Shown piece after piece: positions 1 to 9,400 of a stretch of 64,000 nucleotides of DNA. Both the position numbers and the translations under genes were made by a program. The notes beneath the pieces are model-generated. The model was not told where the DNA came from. It did not search any database and worked only from the letters and a program-made list of their open reading frames with translations. Numbering within the stretch: the stretch's first letter is position 1; the number at the start of each line of letters is the position of its first letter. Source of the DNA: CAYFPS01 sp964345075 (lineage in GTDB: Bacteria; CAIWAD01); NCBI GenBank assembly GCA_964345075.1, contig CAYFPS010000008.1, positions 65,925-129,924 on the forward strand, read 5' to 3'.

Positions 1-1128
1 CACAAAATACTCGCTACGAATCAGCGGATTGGCCAGGAAGTCCTGCAGGTTATCGCCAGCCAGACTGACCGGAAGTGCGTAAAGGCGAACATTGCGTGGT
101 TTGATAGGGCCGGTACCTGTATCACGCAGAGTTAGTTCTGCACTCAGGAACACGCGGAGTGAATCAGATCCTGCGCTCTCAAAGGGCTCACTGTCGTCCA
201 CGTGTATCACGATATCGACGGGTTCAACAGATTCCATGAGCGCTGCGGGCGCAGGGTCCGTGATAATGCCTGCGGGCAGGTTTTCCAGCAGCTGATCATT
301 GGCGATGGAACTGCTGTCAAACCAGCAGTGGTTGACGGATATATCCATCAGGCTTGAATCACTGCTTGCAGCCAGGCAAAAGCTCTCCACCTCGTAGAAG
401 CTGGACGAATCAATGGCCACGGTAACGGAATCGCTCAAATCCAGCATGGTGCGGCAGGACTGGAAGAGGCAGTTGCTCAGGTTCAGGCTGCCCGTTCCAC
501 TAATGGAAATTCCGGTATTCAGTGACACAAACTCACAGTTGGCAAAGCTAAGCACGCCATTATTGATGCGCACGCCTGTATCACCAAGTGCAAAGCGGCA
601 ATGGGAGAACTCACCGATATTCGTCAGATCTCTGGAAAGTACACCCTCACTTCCACAACTGAACCAGGTATCATATGCGTAGAGTCCGGAGCGAGGTGTC
701 ATGGTGTAGCGACCATCAAAATCAACCCCAAGTGTATCACCATAGAGCCAGCTATTTTCGAAAACAAGGTTGATGCGTGCATAAGTGATCGGCAGGTGAT
801 AGAAGCCTTTGCTTTCACCGGGGGCCGCTTGAAGCAGGGCGCAGTTACGGAAAACAAGAGTCCCACTACCATTGTTCATGGAGTCAACATTCATGATCTG
901 CGGAAAGAAGCTTCCATTGTCAAGCGGGAACTGTGTCTCCTTGTCGAAGTTTCCCTGCAGAATCAGTGTGCCACCATTAAAGATGACCGCAAGGGAGTCA
1001 GAGTCTGGTGTTACAATTAGTGTATCATTTAGACCCAGCGGTACGACTTCGTAAAACTGTGCCTGCACTGCAGACTGCAATAGCAAATAGGCGAGGCCTG
1101 TCAGGAGTGTCTTGTAGATCGTCTTCAT
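1..1128 (-). CDS. Secreted right-handed beta-helix-like protein (C-terminus beyond the window)
   Basis: The frame is open from the ATG at 1128 to the left edge: at least 376 residues with no stop. It begins with a basic N-terminus, a hydrophobic core and an A-Q-A site, which is a convincing signal peptide. The rest is a run of short strands with recurring N-C-x-F/L steps, such as LVFRNCALL, FSHCRF, FANCEF, LSNCLF and VNHCWF. This is the pattern of parallel beta-helix surface proteins of the pectate-lyase or polymorphic-outer-membrane type. Its ATG overlaps the TGA of the sigma-54 activator gene upstream (ATGA), so it is the third gene of that operon and probably shares its sigma-54 promoter. 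Ligand and function are unknown. Confidence 0.8.
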   Translation of the reverse strand, partial: MKTIYKTLLTGLAYLLLQSAVQAQFYEVVPLGLNDTLIVTPDSDSLAVIFNGGTLILQGNFDKETQFPLDNGSFFPQIMNVDSMNNGSGTLVFRNCALLQAAPGESKGFYHLPITYARINLVFENSWLYGDTLGVDFDGRYTMTPRSGLYAYDTWFSCGSEGVLSRDLTNIGEFSHCRFALGDTGVRINNGVLSFANCEFVSLNTGISISGTGSLNLSNCLFQSCRTMLDLSDSVTVAIDSSSFYEVESFCLAASSDSSLMDISVNHCWFDSSSIANDQLLENLPAGIITDPAPAALMESVEPVDIVIHVDDSEPFESAGSDSLRVFLSAELTLRDTGTGPIKPRNVRLYALPVSLAGDNLQDFLANPLIRSEYFV

Positions 1129-3083
1129 GATTCCTGTCCTTTTTCTTTGGCCAGCATGCGCTGAATGCCCGTGGGGCTTTCGCCCAGAAGGCGCGCGGCC
1201 GCCCGTATGTTACCCTTGCACAGATCAAGCGCCTTGCGCCGTAAACCCTCTTCAAAGGCGCGTCGCTCATCCGTGATACAAAATCCATCGTCGAAGCGTG
1301 ATACATCCGCCATGCGCTCGCCCATTCCCGATGTGGCGGCGGCCAGCTGCTCGACATTAAGGCGAATGCCATCACTGCTTTTCTCCGGCTGGCTGCGCGC
1401 GCGGGCCAGGCGCAGCTCTTCTTCAAAGGCTGGAAGAATGAAGTCGCTGCTGGAAATGGTGCAGGCCCGCTGAATCAGAAAGCGCAGTTCGCGAATGTTG
1501 CCCGGATAGCTGTAGCTGGCCAGCACGGCTGCGGGATTTGGCCCCAGCGTGCGCGTGGAGCCGCTTTCCATGTTGAAGCGGTGAACAAACCAGGCCGCCA
1601 GATAGACCAGATCGTCCGCACGCTCTCTAAGTGGCGGAATTTCCACGCGAAAGCCGGCCAGACGATTGGTCAGCTCAATCCGCATCTGGCTCTGGTCCAG
1701 GGTGTCCAGATTGGTGGCGGCAATGATGCGCACGGTCGCGCGCCGTTCCACGTGTTCGCCCACGCGGTAGTAACTGCCATCGTCCAGAAAGCGAAAGAGC
1801 AGGGGCTGAATGTCCAGCGGCAGATCGCCCACTTCATCCAGGAAGAGCACGCCACCGTCGGCCTCCTTGACCAGCCCGCCGCTGTCGGCGTTGGCTCCGG
1901 TAAAGGCGCCGCGCACATGGCCAAAGAGATGGCTGCCCATCAGGTTCGGCGGAATGGCCCGGCAATTGACGGCCACAAAGGGCGCGCCCGGCTCAACAAA
2001 ACTGCGCGCGGCCAGCTCCTTGCCCGTGCCCGTTTCGCCCGTGATCAGCACCGGCAGCGTGCTTTTGCGAATGCGCCGCAGGTGGTTCTTCATTTGTAAC
2101 ACGGCTTCGGAGACACCGATGATGCCGAACTCCATCAATTGCTGGAAGTCCAGCTGCTCGAGGCTGCCCGTGCGCAGGTGCTCGTCCATGCCGGCCAGCA
2201 GTTCGCGGTTGCCGATGCGTCCGGTCTGGCTGTAGAGCTGCCAGGCCTTTTCCAGCCAGCGCTCGGCCTGCTCGTGCTTGTCAAGCGCCCTGCAGGAGAT
2301 GGCCGCCGTTGCATAAAGATCCACCGCGTGTTCGTCATCCTTAAGCGCCGACTCCAGCTGCTTGAAACGGCTGATCAGTCGCTTGTGCTCGCCTGCCCGG
2401 GCCAGTACCAGCAGCTCGTAAATCTCGCAGCGACGCCTTTGTGAAGGACTGAGTCCGGCACGATCAATGCCGGCCAGAAGCTTCAGGCAGCCCTCGTTGT
2501 CGTCAGTGGAGAAGGCCAGCGAAATCGCCTCAATCTGCTGCACCAGCCCGCCTTCATCGGGTCCCAGAATCCCCAGACTCTTGCGCCGGCAGTGATTGGC
2601 CTGCTGATTGTCGCTGCCCTCGTGGATCCGGGCCAGTTCGCGCCAGGCCGCGGAAAGCAGCGGACGATTTTCATTTGGCGCACCCGCGATCACGGTTTCC
2701 AGATGGCGAATGGCCAGTTCTCGATTGCCCATGCGCCTGGCACAGAGGGCCATGTTGAACTGCAGGTTGAGCGGATCGCGACTGAAGGCGTGGCGCTGGC
2801 TCCAGATATGGAAGAAGTGGCTGTGCGCTTCCTCGTTGGCGCCGGTCTTCAGGAGGCTGTTGGCCAGATAAAGGCGCAGGAGCAGGGCCGTTTCCGGCTT
2901 GCGACAGGCCTTCAGCTCCTGCCTGAAGCTCTCGATGGCGCGTGGATAGTTCTGGCTGCGGTAATGGTGAAGGCCCTCGCTCTCAGCGAGGACCTTGTCC
3001 AATTCAGGCATGCTTGGGGACTCCCGGCTTTCGAAGTCCAAAAGTAAGCCATTCAGCAGATCAGATGCAAGCAGTGCATTCAT
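1125..3083 (-). CDS. Sigma-54-dependent transcriptional activator with N-terminal TPR region
   Basis: A 652-residue bacterial enhancer-binding protein. Residues 1-310 are helical TPR-like repeats in place of a receiver or GAF domain. The AAA+ domain has Walker A GETGTGKE (about 348), the sigma-54-contacting GAFTGA loop (about 391) and Walker B LFLDEVGDLP (about 412). The C-terminus (about 615-650) is a Fis-type helix-turn-helix. An intact GAFTGA implies that it can remodel sigma-54 holoenzyme. Start and stop both overlap neighbours by ATGA, coupling it to the small secreted protein before it and the beta-helix protein after it. Two sigma-54 promoters lie just upstream (3544-3558 and 4303-4317), so autoregulation and control of the paralogous gene are likely. 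The TPR region suggests that the signal arrives through a protein partner. Confidence 0.93.
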   Translation of the reverse strand: MNALLASDLLNGLLLDFESRESPSMPELDKVLAESEGLHHYRSQNYPRAIESFRQELKACRKPETALLLRLYLANSLLKTGANEEAHSHFFHIWSQRHAFSRDPLNLQFNMALCARRMGNRELAIRHLETVIAGAPNENRPLLSAAWRELARIHEGSDNQQANHCRRKSLGILGPDEGGLVQQIEAISLAFSTDDNEGCLKLLAGIDRAGLSPSQRRRCEIYELLVLARAGEHKRLISRFKQLESALKDDEHAVDLYATAAISCRALDKHEQAERWLEKAWQLYSQTGRIGNRELLAGMDEHLRTGSLEQLDFQQLMEFGIIGVSEAVLQMKNHLRRIRKSTLPVLITGETGTGKELAARSFVEPGAPFVAVNCRAIPPNLMGSHLFGHVRGAFTGANADSGGLVKEADGGVLFLDEVGDLPLDIQPLLFRFLDDGSYYRVGEHVERRATVRIIAATNLDTLDQSQMRIELTNRLAGFRVEIPPLRERADDLVYLAAWFVHRFNMESGSTRTLGPNPAAVLASYSYPGNIRELRFLIQRACTISSSDFILPAFEEELRLARARSQPEKSSDGIRLNVEQLAAATSGMGERMADVSRFDDGFCITDERRAFEEGLRRKALDLCKGNIRAAARLLGESPTGIQRMLAKEKGQES

Positions 3084-3496
3084 TTGGCAGCAAGTATGCT
3101 TGCAGTGGCGTCGGCTTCCGCTTCGCCGATGGCCAGCAGGATTTCATTTGGGTAGTCCAGTTCAATCGACCGGATTTGACCTTCCCGTGTTCCGTCCAGA
3201 AAGCGCACGGAAAAGCTCTTGCCGCGACCAAAGGGAATCTGGCAGCGCGAGGCCTGCACTGTGCGGCTGGTGATCAGCGGCCCCTCGCCCGTCAGAAAAT
3301 CCCAGAGCGAGCTGCGGCCCATCACCTGCCAGGCGCTGCCGTCGCCGCGTTCCCAGCTGATGACGGCATAGGTGCCTTGCTTGCTGCCGTCGCTGTAGTA
3401 ATCGACCATCAAGTCATTCACGTAGCTGCTGATGGCGCTGACAAGCAGCAAAACCAGTGCGGCGGCGAGGCTCAGGAGGAGTGTGTGGCGTTTCAT
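3080..3496 (-). CDS. Small exported protein of unknown function, paralogue A
   Basis: 138 residues from the ATG at 3496, chosen because AAAGGA lies about 9 nt upstream and a hydrophobic signal/anchor segment (about residues 6-22) follows. Longer in-frame starts would run through the promoter. The mature part has Y-Y-S-D-G, then G-T-Y-A-V-I-S-W, a D-G-x-x-W-x-V step and D-G-T-x-E-G near the end. The same landmarks occur in the same order in the protein at 3857-4240, so the two are paralogues. It is the first gene of an operon with the sigma-54 activator (ATGA overlap at 3080-3083). No enzyme motif is visible and I do not recognise the family. Confidence 0.8.
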   Translation of the reverse strand: MKRHTLLLSLAAALVLLLVSAISSYVNDLMVDYYSDGSKQGTYAVISWERGDGSAWQVMGRSSLWDFLTGEGPLITSRTVQASRCQIPFGRGKSFSVRFLDGTREGQIRSIELDYPNEILLAIGEAEADATASILAAK

Positions 3497-3543
3497 CTTC
3501 GATCCTTTCATCAACCCTGTGTGTGATTCTGAAAGGGAATAAG

Positions 3544-3558
3544 GCAAGGCCCGTGCCA
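3544..3558 (-). promoter_or_regulatory. Sigma-54 (-24/-12) promoter of the activator operon
   Basis: The minus strand reads TGGCACGGGCCTTGC, with GG and GC separated by exactly 10 nt; this matches the sigma-54 consensus TGGCAC-N5-TTGC. The -12 element is about 48 nt before the ATG at 3496, so the 5' leader should be about 36 nt. A stretch of about 21 bases including this site is identical in front of the paralogue (4301-4321). Confidence 0.9.
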
Positions 3559-3641
3559 GTTTCTCAGCTGAATGGAAGCTTATGATAATCAATTGGATAG
3601 CACCTTGGACTGTGTGGAATTGAATGCGGCTGATTTCATTT

Positions 3642-3662
3642 GATTGCATTCACTCGATTGCA
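3642..3662 (-). promoter_or_regulatory. Putative upstream activator site, TGCAATC direct repeat
   Basis: The minus strand carries TGCAATC-N7-TGCAATC, about 85 nt upstream of the -24 element at 3544-3558. The same pair of heptamers with the same 7-nt spacing lies at 4404-4424 in front of the paralogous gene, in opposite orientation. Spacing and pairing suit an enhancer-binding protein; that the coupled activator binds here is inference. Apart from this site, the terminator and the promoter, I see nothing in 3497-3856. Confidence 0.65.
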
Positions 3663-3813
3663 TGGATTTCATTTGAATTCGAAGCCTCAAGAAATACTGG
3701 ACAGCCACAGCACACTGATTCAGAAGGAGGCCGCCAGACCCTGCACAATAGACTGCCTGCATCGGCCCTTCAGCACCTGGCTTAGATTGCATGGCAGCAA
3801 TCAGGTGAGCAGC

Positions 3814-3834
3814 AAAAGGGGGCCTGAGCCCCCT
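3814..3834 (-). terminator. Rho-independent terminator after paralogue B
   Basis: The minus strand reads AGGGGGC, loop TCAG, GCCCCCT, then TTT: a perfect 7-bp stem, 23 nt after the stop of the gene ending at 3857. It separates that gene from the activator operon, so the two sigma-54 promoters serve distinct transcripts. Confidence 0.85.
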
Positions 3835-3856
3835 GATCAATGCATGGCATTGCGGC

Positions 3857-4240
3857 TTAGAGTTCCGGGAACTCCACGCGGATGCGGTAGCGGTCGCCTT
3901 CGTTGGTGCCGTCCGCCCAGCGGATGTTGTAATTGCCATCGCCCTCCCGGAAATCAACACGGAAGTAGGAATCGGTGATCGTTTCGCATTCCGGCAGGTA
4001 GGGGAGGATTACACCGCCATCGCCGATGGGTGTAAAGGGACGCGCGACTTTGCGGCAGACTTCCCATTCCGTGCCGTCGCAGGCATCCCAGCTGATCATG
4101 GCAAAGGTTCCTTCAACCGTGCCATCGCTGATGTAATGGACTTGCGGAACGGGGTTGCAGGCGGCAAGGACGGAGCTGGCGGCAACGAGGGTCAGGGCGG
4201 CGGCGGCGGCCAATCCGGTGAGGCTCTTCTTGATCGTCAT
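3857..4240 (-). CDS. Small secreted protein of unknown function, paralogue B
   Basis: 127 residues with a classic signal peptide: M-T-I-K-K, a hydrophobic alanine-rich core and cleavage near V-L-A-A-C. The cysteine there makes a lipobox (LAAC) possible. Four or so further cysteines follow in the mature part. Landmarks Y-I-S-D-G, G-T-F-A-M-I-S-W, D-G-T-E-W-E-V and D-G-T-N-E-G align with the protein at 3080-3496. It is monocistronic, with its own sigma-54 promoter (4303-4317) and terminator (3814-3834). Function unknown; control by the adjacent activator is inferred from the shared promoter and upstream repeat. Confidence 0.8.
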   Translation of the reverse strand: MTIKKSLTGLAAAAALTLVAASSVLAACNPVPQVHYISDGTVEGTFAMISWDACDGTEWEVCRKVARPFTPIGDGGVILPYLPECETITDSYFRVDFREGDGNYNIRWADGTNEGDRYRIRVEFPEL

Positions 4241-4302
4241 GGTTCGGTCCTTTCATTTCAACCTGTGTTTGTTTGACCTTTCCGGTCTTGTCACAGGATT
4301 AG

Positions 4303-4317
4303 GCAAGGCCCGTGCCA
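4303..4317 (-). promoter_or_regulatory. Sigma-54 promoter of paralogue B
   Basis: Identical to the promoter at 3544-3558: TGGCACGGGCCTTGC on the minus strand with the 10-nt GG-to-GC spacing. The -12 element is about 63 nt upstream of the ATG at 4240. Confidence 0.9.
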
Positions 4318-4403
4318 GTTTTTGACCGAGAGTGAAGCTGTTGATGGATAAGGGGAACGACTGCCTGACATGGCATTAATGCGGGGAGCGGCATTCAAAT
4401 GAA

Positions 4404-4425
4404 TGCAATCAACTGAGTGCAATCG
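4404..4425 (+). promoter_or_regulatory. Putative upstream activator site of paralogue B
   Basis: The plus strand carries TGCAATC-N7-TGCAATC, flanked by an ATTCAAATGAAT palindrome just upstream. It lies about 87 nt from the -24 element. Orientation is reversed relative to the site at 3642-3662, which enhancer-type elements tolerate. The remainder of 4241-4550 holds no gene. Confidence 0.65.
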
Positions 4426-4550
4426 CTTCAGAAGAATGCAGCTGGCGGACGTTCTCGCGCTGATCTTGATGAAAGGATCACGACAGGCAGCCTTCAGCCC
4501 CGAGCGCGCCTGACTTTGTACATTGAGCCAAGCCTTGGGAGACCGCTTTT

Positions 4551-5504
4551 GTGATTGCTCGCCCGATCACAGCCGAGAAACTGATTCGTCCCGCGGGCAG
4601 GGAAAGTGCCTGGCTGGGACTTTCTCATGTGATGGAAGCCTGGCACGGCTGTGAACATGCCTGCATCTATTGTATCACGCGCGGGCGCGCAGATGCCGGG
4701 CTGGAAGTGATCGAGAACGCACCCGAACTGCTGGCGACCGAGCTGGCCAGCGGGCGACGCATCAAGGGCTTTCTGGGCACGGGCCTGGCCCACGACCCCT
4801 GGCAGCCGCTGGAGAAGGAGCTTGAACTGAGCCGCCGCCTGCTTAAGGCCATGGTGCCTTTTCAGCCTGCCTTTCACGCCATCAGCAAAAGCCCCTTGAT
4901 CCTGCGTGATACAGATCTCTTCGAACAGATCGGCAAGCGGCGCGTCCGCATCAGCTTCAGCTTTTCCAGCGTGAATGACCGCCTGGCTGCCCTGACCGAG
5001 CCCCACGCGCCCACACCCAGTCAGCGGCTGGAGGCGCTGGCCGAACTGGCAAAGCGAAAGCTCCCCGTTGGCGTGGTCTTAAACCCCGTTCTGCCCTGGC
5101 TGGGCGATGATCCCCTGTCCATTGCCCGCGCAATCGATGCGTTCAGAAAGGCCGGGGCCGGCTGGATTCTGGCCGCGCCAGGCCTTTTGCTGAAACACGG
5201 TCACCGGACGGCCTTCTTCAAGGCCCTTGAATACCACTTTCCCGGCCTGGGGCGCCGCTACCGCAGCTTTTACGGCAGCGAGCGCTGGCTGCCCGTGCCC
5301 TCCGCCCCCAGCATCATGAAGCTCTTGAAGGAGGCCAGCGAGAAAAGTCGCCTCAAGCTGGAACTGCCACCGCTTGCGGAGAAGAAGCAGCCCGGTAAGA
5401 AAGCGAACCCGGCGCAGGGGGTCTTGGAAGAATTGCTGATTGATGATTGCAGTCCCCGCTTTCCTCCCGCCTGCGCGGGAGTGACAGGGGATGACAGGCG
5501 TTAG
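4551..5504 (+). CDS. Radical SAM protein, SplB/Rv2578c-like
   Basis: 317 residues from a GTG start with GGGAG about 10 nt upstream. The cluster-binding motif C-E-H-A-C-I-Y-C (C-x3-C-x2-C, about residues 36-43) ligates the 4Fe-4S cluster of radical SAM enzymes. Downstream blocks, including GFLGTGLAHDPWQPLE, S-K-S-P-L-I-L-R-D and R-I-S-F-S-F-S-S-V, resemble the spore-photoproduct-lyase-like family that includes Rv2578c. The substrate cannot be read from the sequence. The last 20 or so residues are encoded by a REP-like hairpin (5464-5481), so the natural C-terminus may have been extended by a repeat. Downstream is repeat spacer, so it is probably monocistronic. Confidence 0.85.
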   Translation: MIARPITAEKLIRPAGRESAWLGLSHVMEAWHGCEHACIYCITRGRADAGLEVIENAPELLATELASGRRIKGFLGTGLAHDPWQPLEKELELSRRLLKAMVPFQPAFHAISKSPLILRDTDLFEQIGKRRVRISFSFSSVNDRLAALTEPHAPTPSQRLEALAELAKRKLPVGVVLNPVLPWLGDDPLSIARAIDAFRKAGAGWILAAPGLLLKHGHRTAFFKALEYHFPGLGRRYRSFYGSERWLPVPSAPSIMKLLKEASEKSRLKLELPPLAEKKQPGKKANPAQGVLEELLIDDCSPRFPPACAGVTGDDRR

Positions 5505-6060
5505 GCGTTAGCAAAAAGGCGTTAGCCAGAAGAAGTTACCGGTAACCAGATGCCAGTTTCCAGCAACCTGCATTACTGGTGACTGGAAGCTGGGAGCTGA
5601 GTGTATCTGAGTTATTATTTCGCGTATGAAAGGTGTCAGGCACGTGCCAGACACGTGTCTGGCACCGATGGCCCCGGCTGTCAAGGATTCCTGACACTTC
5701 AGCAACCGCAGTTCCCGACAGAGTTCCCGATTGCGTTATTCGAAATTGTCCAGCCCCCTTGACACTTCGCGGCTTCGCTTGGGCTTGCTAACGACTGATC
5801 GCTAACGCCTAACGCCTGACCACTAGTTGCTGCCCCCGCTTCCGCGGGGGTGACGATTGCTGATTGCTGATTTAAGAGACTGGTTGCTGACTGCTAACGC
5901 CTGACGCCCGGCTGCCTAACGCCTGACTGACGACTTCTTCTGGCTAACGCCTGACGACTAACGACTGGCCCCTGGCTGCTGGTTGCTGTGAGCTGACTGC
6001 TGACGCCTGACTGCCGGCTGATCCCAATCCTGCCGCAGAAGCAGCCTTGCCGATTGCTCG
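5464..6060. repeat. Cluster of dispersed intergenic repeats and hairpins
   Basis: No gene is visible. The stretch is built from recurring words: GGCGTTAG/CTAACGCC, CCAGTTACCAG-like units, CTGGTTGCTG, and GC hairpins with unpaired centres at 5464-5481 and 5833-5850. A 19-nt word, GGCGTTAGCCAGAAGAAGT, occurs at 5518-5536, inverted at 5933-5951, and again at 27203-27221. A perfect 22-nt palindrome with a CACGTG core lies at 5644-5665, overlapping GGCACGTGCC at 5639-5648. The same vocabulary reappears at 27114-27410, 54268-54480 and 59466-59890. Confidence 0.75.
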
Positions 6061-6427
6061 ATGAAATGAACCCCCTGATCTGTTATCAGTGGGTTGCCCG
6101 TCTGGCCATCTGGTCAGCAGAAATCAAAAACTCTCTCCATATAAAATCTTTCTATTGATAGAAGTTTGGAGAATTTACTGACTATACTGATCAGATTGAG
6201 TATCAACGCCTTTCAGTACTCCTACTTCATGGTGGGACTATCATGAGCATACGTTGAATCATTATTTGTTCTCACACCCTTCCGAGCATTTCAACCTATG
6301 CTCGTCTTCCTTACTTTGTTGTCTGTACACCGTTCACGGTCACGCGATACTGTAGCACCATCTTTGATCATGGTTATCAGTCGCTTGAGATTCTGGCTAG
6401 TGCCTCACTGCAAAGCAGGAATCGTGC
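6061..6427. other. AT-richer leader upstream of the defence island
   Basis: About 370 bp without a convincing gene; short open frames here have no recognisable product. It is clearly richer in A+T than its surroundings (for example 6120-6190) and probably holds the promoter of the island's first gene. I could not fit a -35/-10 pair with acceptable spacing: TATACT at 6183-6188 has no good partner. No integrase, transposase or copy of the tRNA-Arg 3' end was seen. Confidence 0.5.
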
Positions 6428-9400
6428 ATGCCAAACCTGCCCCGAATCGGCCAAGTCGGTACCGTTCGCAATCGCCGCGGAATCATTACTGCAGTAAAGC
6501 CCCATGATGGCCCTGATGGGCGAATCCATCTAGTTGAGATCAGCTACAAGGACAACGCCCAGCCAACGGATGAGAGCCTGGTGTGGGAACTGGAGCCAAG
6601 CCGGGACTTGATGGCCCCGACAGCCTTGCCCCTCTACGAGACCTCGCCGGCCATGCATGCGCAGGATTACGATGCATTGCTCCGCGCCGCCCGGTGGACG
6701 GCACTAAGCCCCTTCCTGGATCCGGATGCGGACGGGCCACTGAAGCGACTGCCCGTCTCGAGCCCCTTTCATGGTGCGATCCAGGCCGAGGACTTCCAAA
6801 TGGTGCCCTTGCTGAAGGCACTTCGCATGCCGCGCGTCAACTTGATGATCGCCGACGATGTGGGCCTCGGCAAGACAATCGAGGCAGGGCTCATCCTGAG
6901 CGAACTGCTCCTGCGGCGGCGTATCCAGCGGGTCTTGATCCTTACACCAGCTTCCCTTCGCACCCAGTGGCGCGACGAGATGTGGGAGAAGTTCTCGCTG
7001 GGCTTCGATCTGGTGGACAGGGCGGAGACCCACAAGCTCAGGAGGAACCTGGGTACGGACGCTAACCCCTGGAGATCTTTCAGCAGGATCATCACTTCGT
7101 ATCACTACCTGCGGCAGGAAGACGTGTTGGAAGAGTTCATGTCCGCCAGCAGAACCCCCGAAGGGTCGCCACACCTGCCCTGGGACCTGCTGATCGTGGA
7201 CGAGTGCCACAACCTGATGCCCTCCCCCTTTGGCGAGGACAGTGACCTGTGCCGCATGCTGCGCCTGCTTGCCCCGCAGTTCGAGCACAAGCTCTTCCTG
7301 AGTGCAACCCGCACAACGGACATACGCGCTGCTTCACGGGACTGCTGGAAATCCTCGACCCCGTGCGCTTCAGCCAGACCAGCGAGCTGAAGCCTGCCGA
7401 ACGCGAGCGCGTGAAGCAGGTTGTGCTGCGCCGATTGAAGCGGGAGATCAATGCGCGGACCAACCCGCCCAGGTTCTGCACACGCCGGCCCCCTGCACCG
7501 ATCCTGCTGAACATAGGGTCCGCCGAGACCGGCCTGATCGATGCCTTTGCGGCCTTTCGCGCCGAAGTCAAGCGGGTGGTCGCCGCTGGATCAAGAAAGC
7601 ACCGGGTTGCCGGCAGTTTTGCTGTGGAAGTCCTCAACAAGAGATTGCTCAGTTCTCCCACTGCCTTTGCGGAAAGCTGGCGCCGGGCCAAGGAAGGCCT
7701 TGCAGGCGAGGATGCGGCTGGCGACGATGCCGTCAAGGCGGTCGTGGGCTCAGCCAGGCAGGATACGGGCGACGACCGGGAAACACAGAAGCGAGAGGAC
7801 ACGGCTGCAACGGTAACGGGTTCGTGGCTCAAGGGGCTTGCCAGAAAGCTGGGCGCGCAGTTGGACGGAATCGACCACGCACTTGCAGCGCTGGCATTCG
7901 ACCTGCATGACGGAGACCTGGTGGAGCAGGACCCGGCCGAAGATGCCCGCTACGAGGCTCTTGTCGAACTGATCGAGCGCCTGCTCCTGGAAAATGGAAA
8001 TTGGCGACAGGACGAACGGTTGGTGGTGTTCACCGAGTACAAGACCACGCTGGACTACCTTGTGCGCCGTCTGAGGGAACGCTTCAAGCCGGAGCGAATC
8101 CGGATGCTGTTCGGAGGAATGGACGATATCGAACGTGGCCACGTGAAGGACGAATTCAACGACCCCACAGCCGAAGTCCGCATCCTGCTTGCCACAGACG
8201 CTGCCGCCGAAGGCCTGAATCTTCAGCGAACGGCACGCTACCTGCTGCATTACGATTGCCCATGGAACCCGTCACGACTGGAGCAACGCAACGGCCGCCT
8301 GGATCGACATGGCCAGGCCCGAGATGTGACGGTCCACTACTTCATGAGCAAGCAGGAGAATGACCTCAATTTCCTCGGTCGTGTGATCCACAAGGCGGAC
8401 GACATCCGCGAAGACCTGAGCTCTGCCAACGAGTTGTTTGACGAAGCCGTTCACCGGCGTCTCGTCCAGGGCGAAGATCTCGCCACGGTTCAGCATGACC
8501 TTGACAAGCGGCTTGAAGCCGTCAGGGAAAGCTCCCGCATGGATGCGGATGACGAAGTGGCGCCAGAGCAGCCAGGCGGCATGGAGCGAGATCTTGATGC
8601 CATGGCTGCCGAGGTGGATCTGGATCCGGAAGCGCTGCGTGATACACTGGAAACGGCCATGGCACTTCGAGCCGGACGTCCCCAGCTTCGCTGTTCCGAG
8701 CAAGACAAGACCTGCACCCTGGTCCGACCTGACCTGCCGGGGTGGTCGGACACCGTGGATGATTCCCTGCGACGCCGCATGGCGGGGACCCAATTGGGCC
8801 CCGTTTCCAAAGTCGCGTTTGACCCGGCTCCCTTCATGGTCCAGATCGGGGAGCGGAAGGTCTTCTCGCCAAGGCCGGACGTCCTCATGATGCACTTGTC
8901 ACACCCTATGGTGCAGAAAGCACTCAGCACGCTGACGCGTTGCCGTTTCCCTGGCGCCGGCGACTCCCTGTCCCGCTGGACAGTGCGAAAGGGTGGAGTA
9001 CCCAAGGGTGCGGATGCTGTGGTGCTGCTCAGTGTCGAAGAACTTGCAATCAACGACCTGCGTGAATCCTTCCATCACTGGGTTCGTACGCTGGAGCTGC
9101 CCGTAAAGGGTGGAAAACTGGAGCTCGCATTGAATCACAGGCCCGCCAGGGAGCTGCGCCTGGCCGGTAGCACCCCCAGCGAAGCGGATGAGGACATGGC
9201 CCGGGAACTTCTCGAGGATCTGGGCGAGGAGATCAAGGATATCCTGAAACAGCATGCAAGCGGGCTGAACCACAGCCTGGAAGAACAGTTGAAGGCCGAT
9301 GGGCAGCAGGCGCGCCAGCTGGAAGACGAACGCTACCGAAGCCGCCAGGGCGAGGTCTCCAGCCTCATCGCGGAGAACACGCTGGCGAAGCTTGAAAAGG

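Noticed and set aside
3080..4240. Assignment of the small paralogues to a named DUF or bacteriocin family
   Set aside because: Only the Y-Y-S-D-G-like fragment is suggestive; no leader motif, modification gene or immunity gene is nearby.
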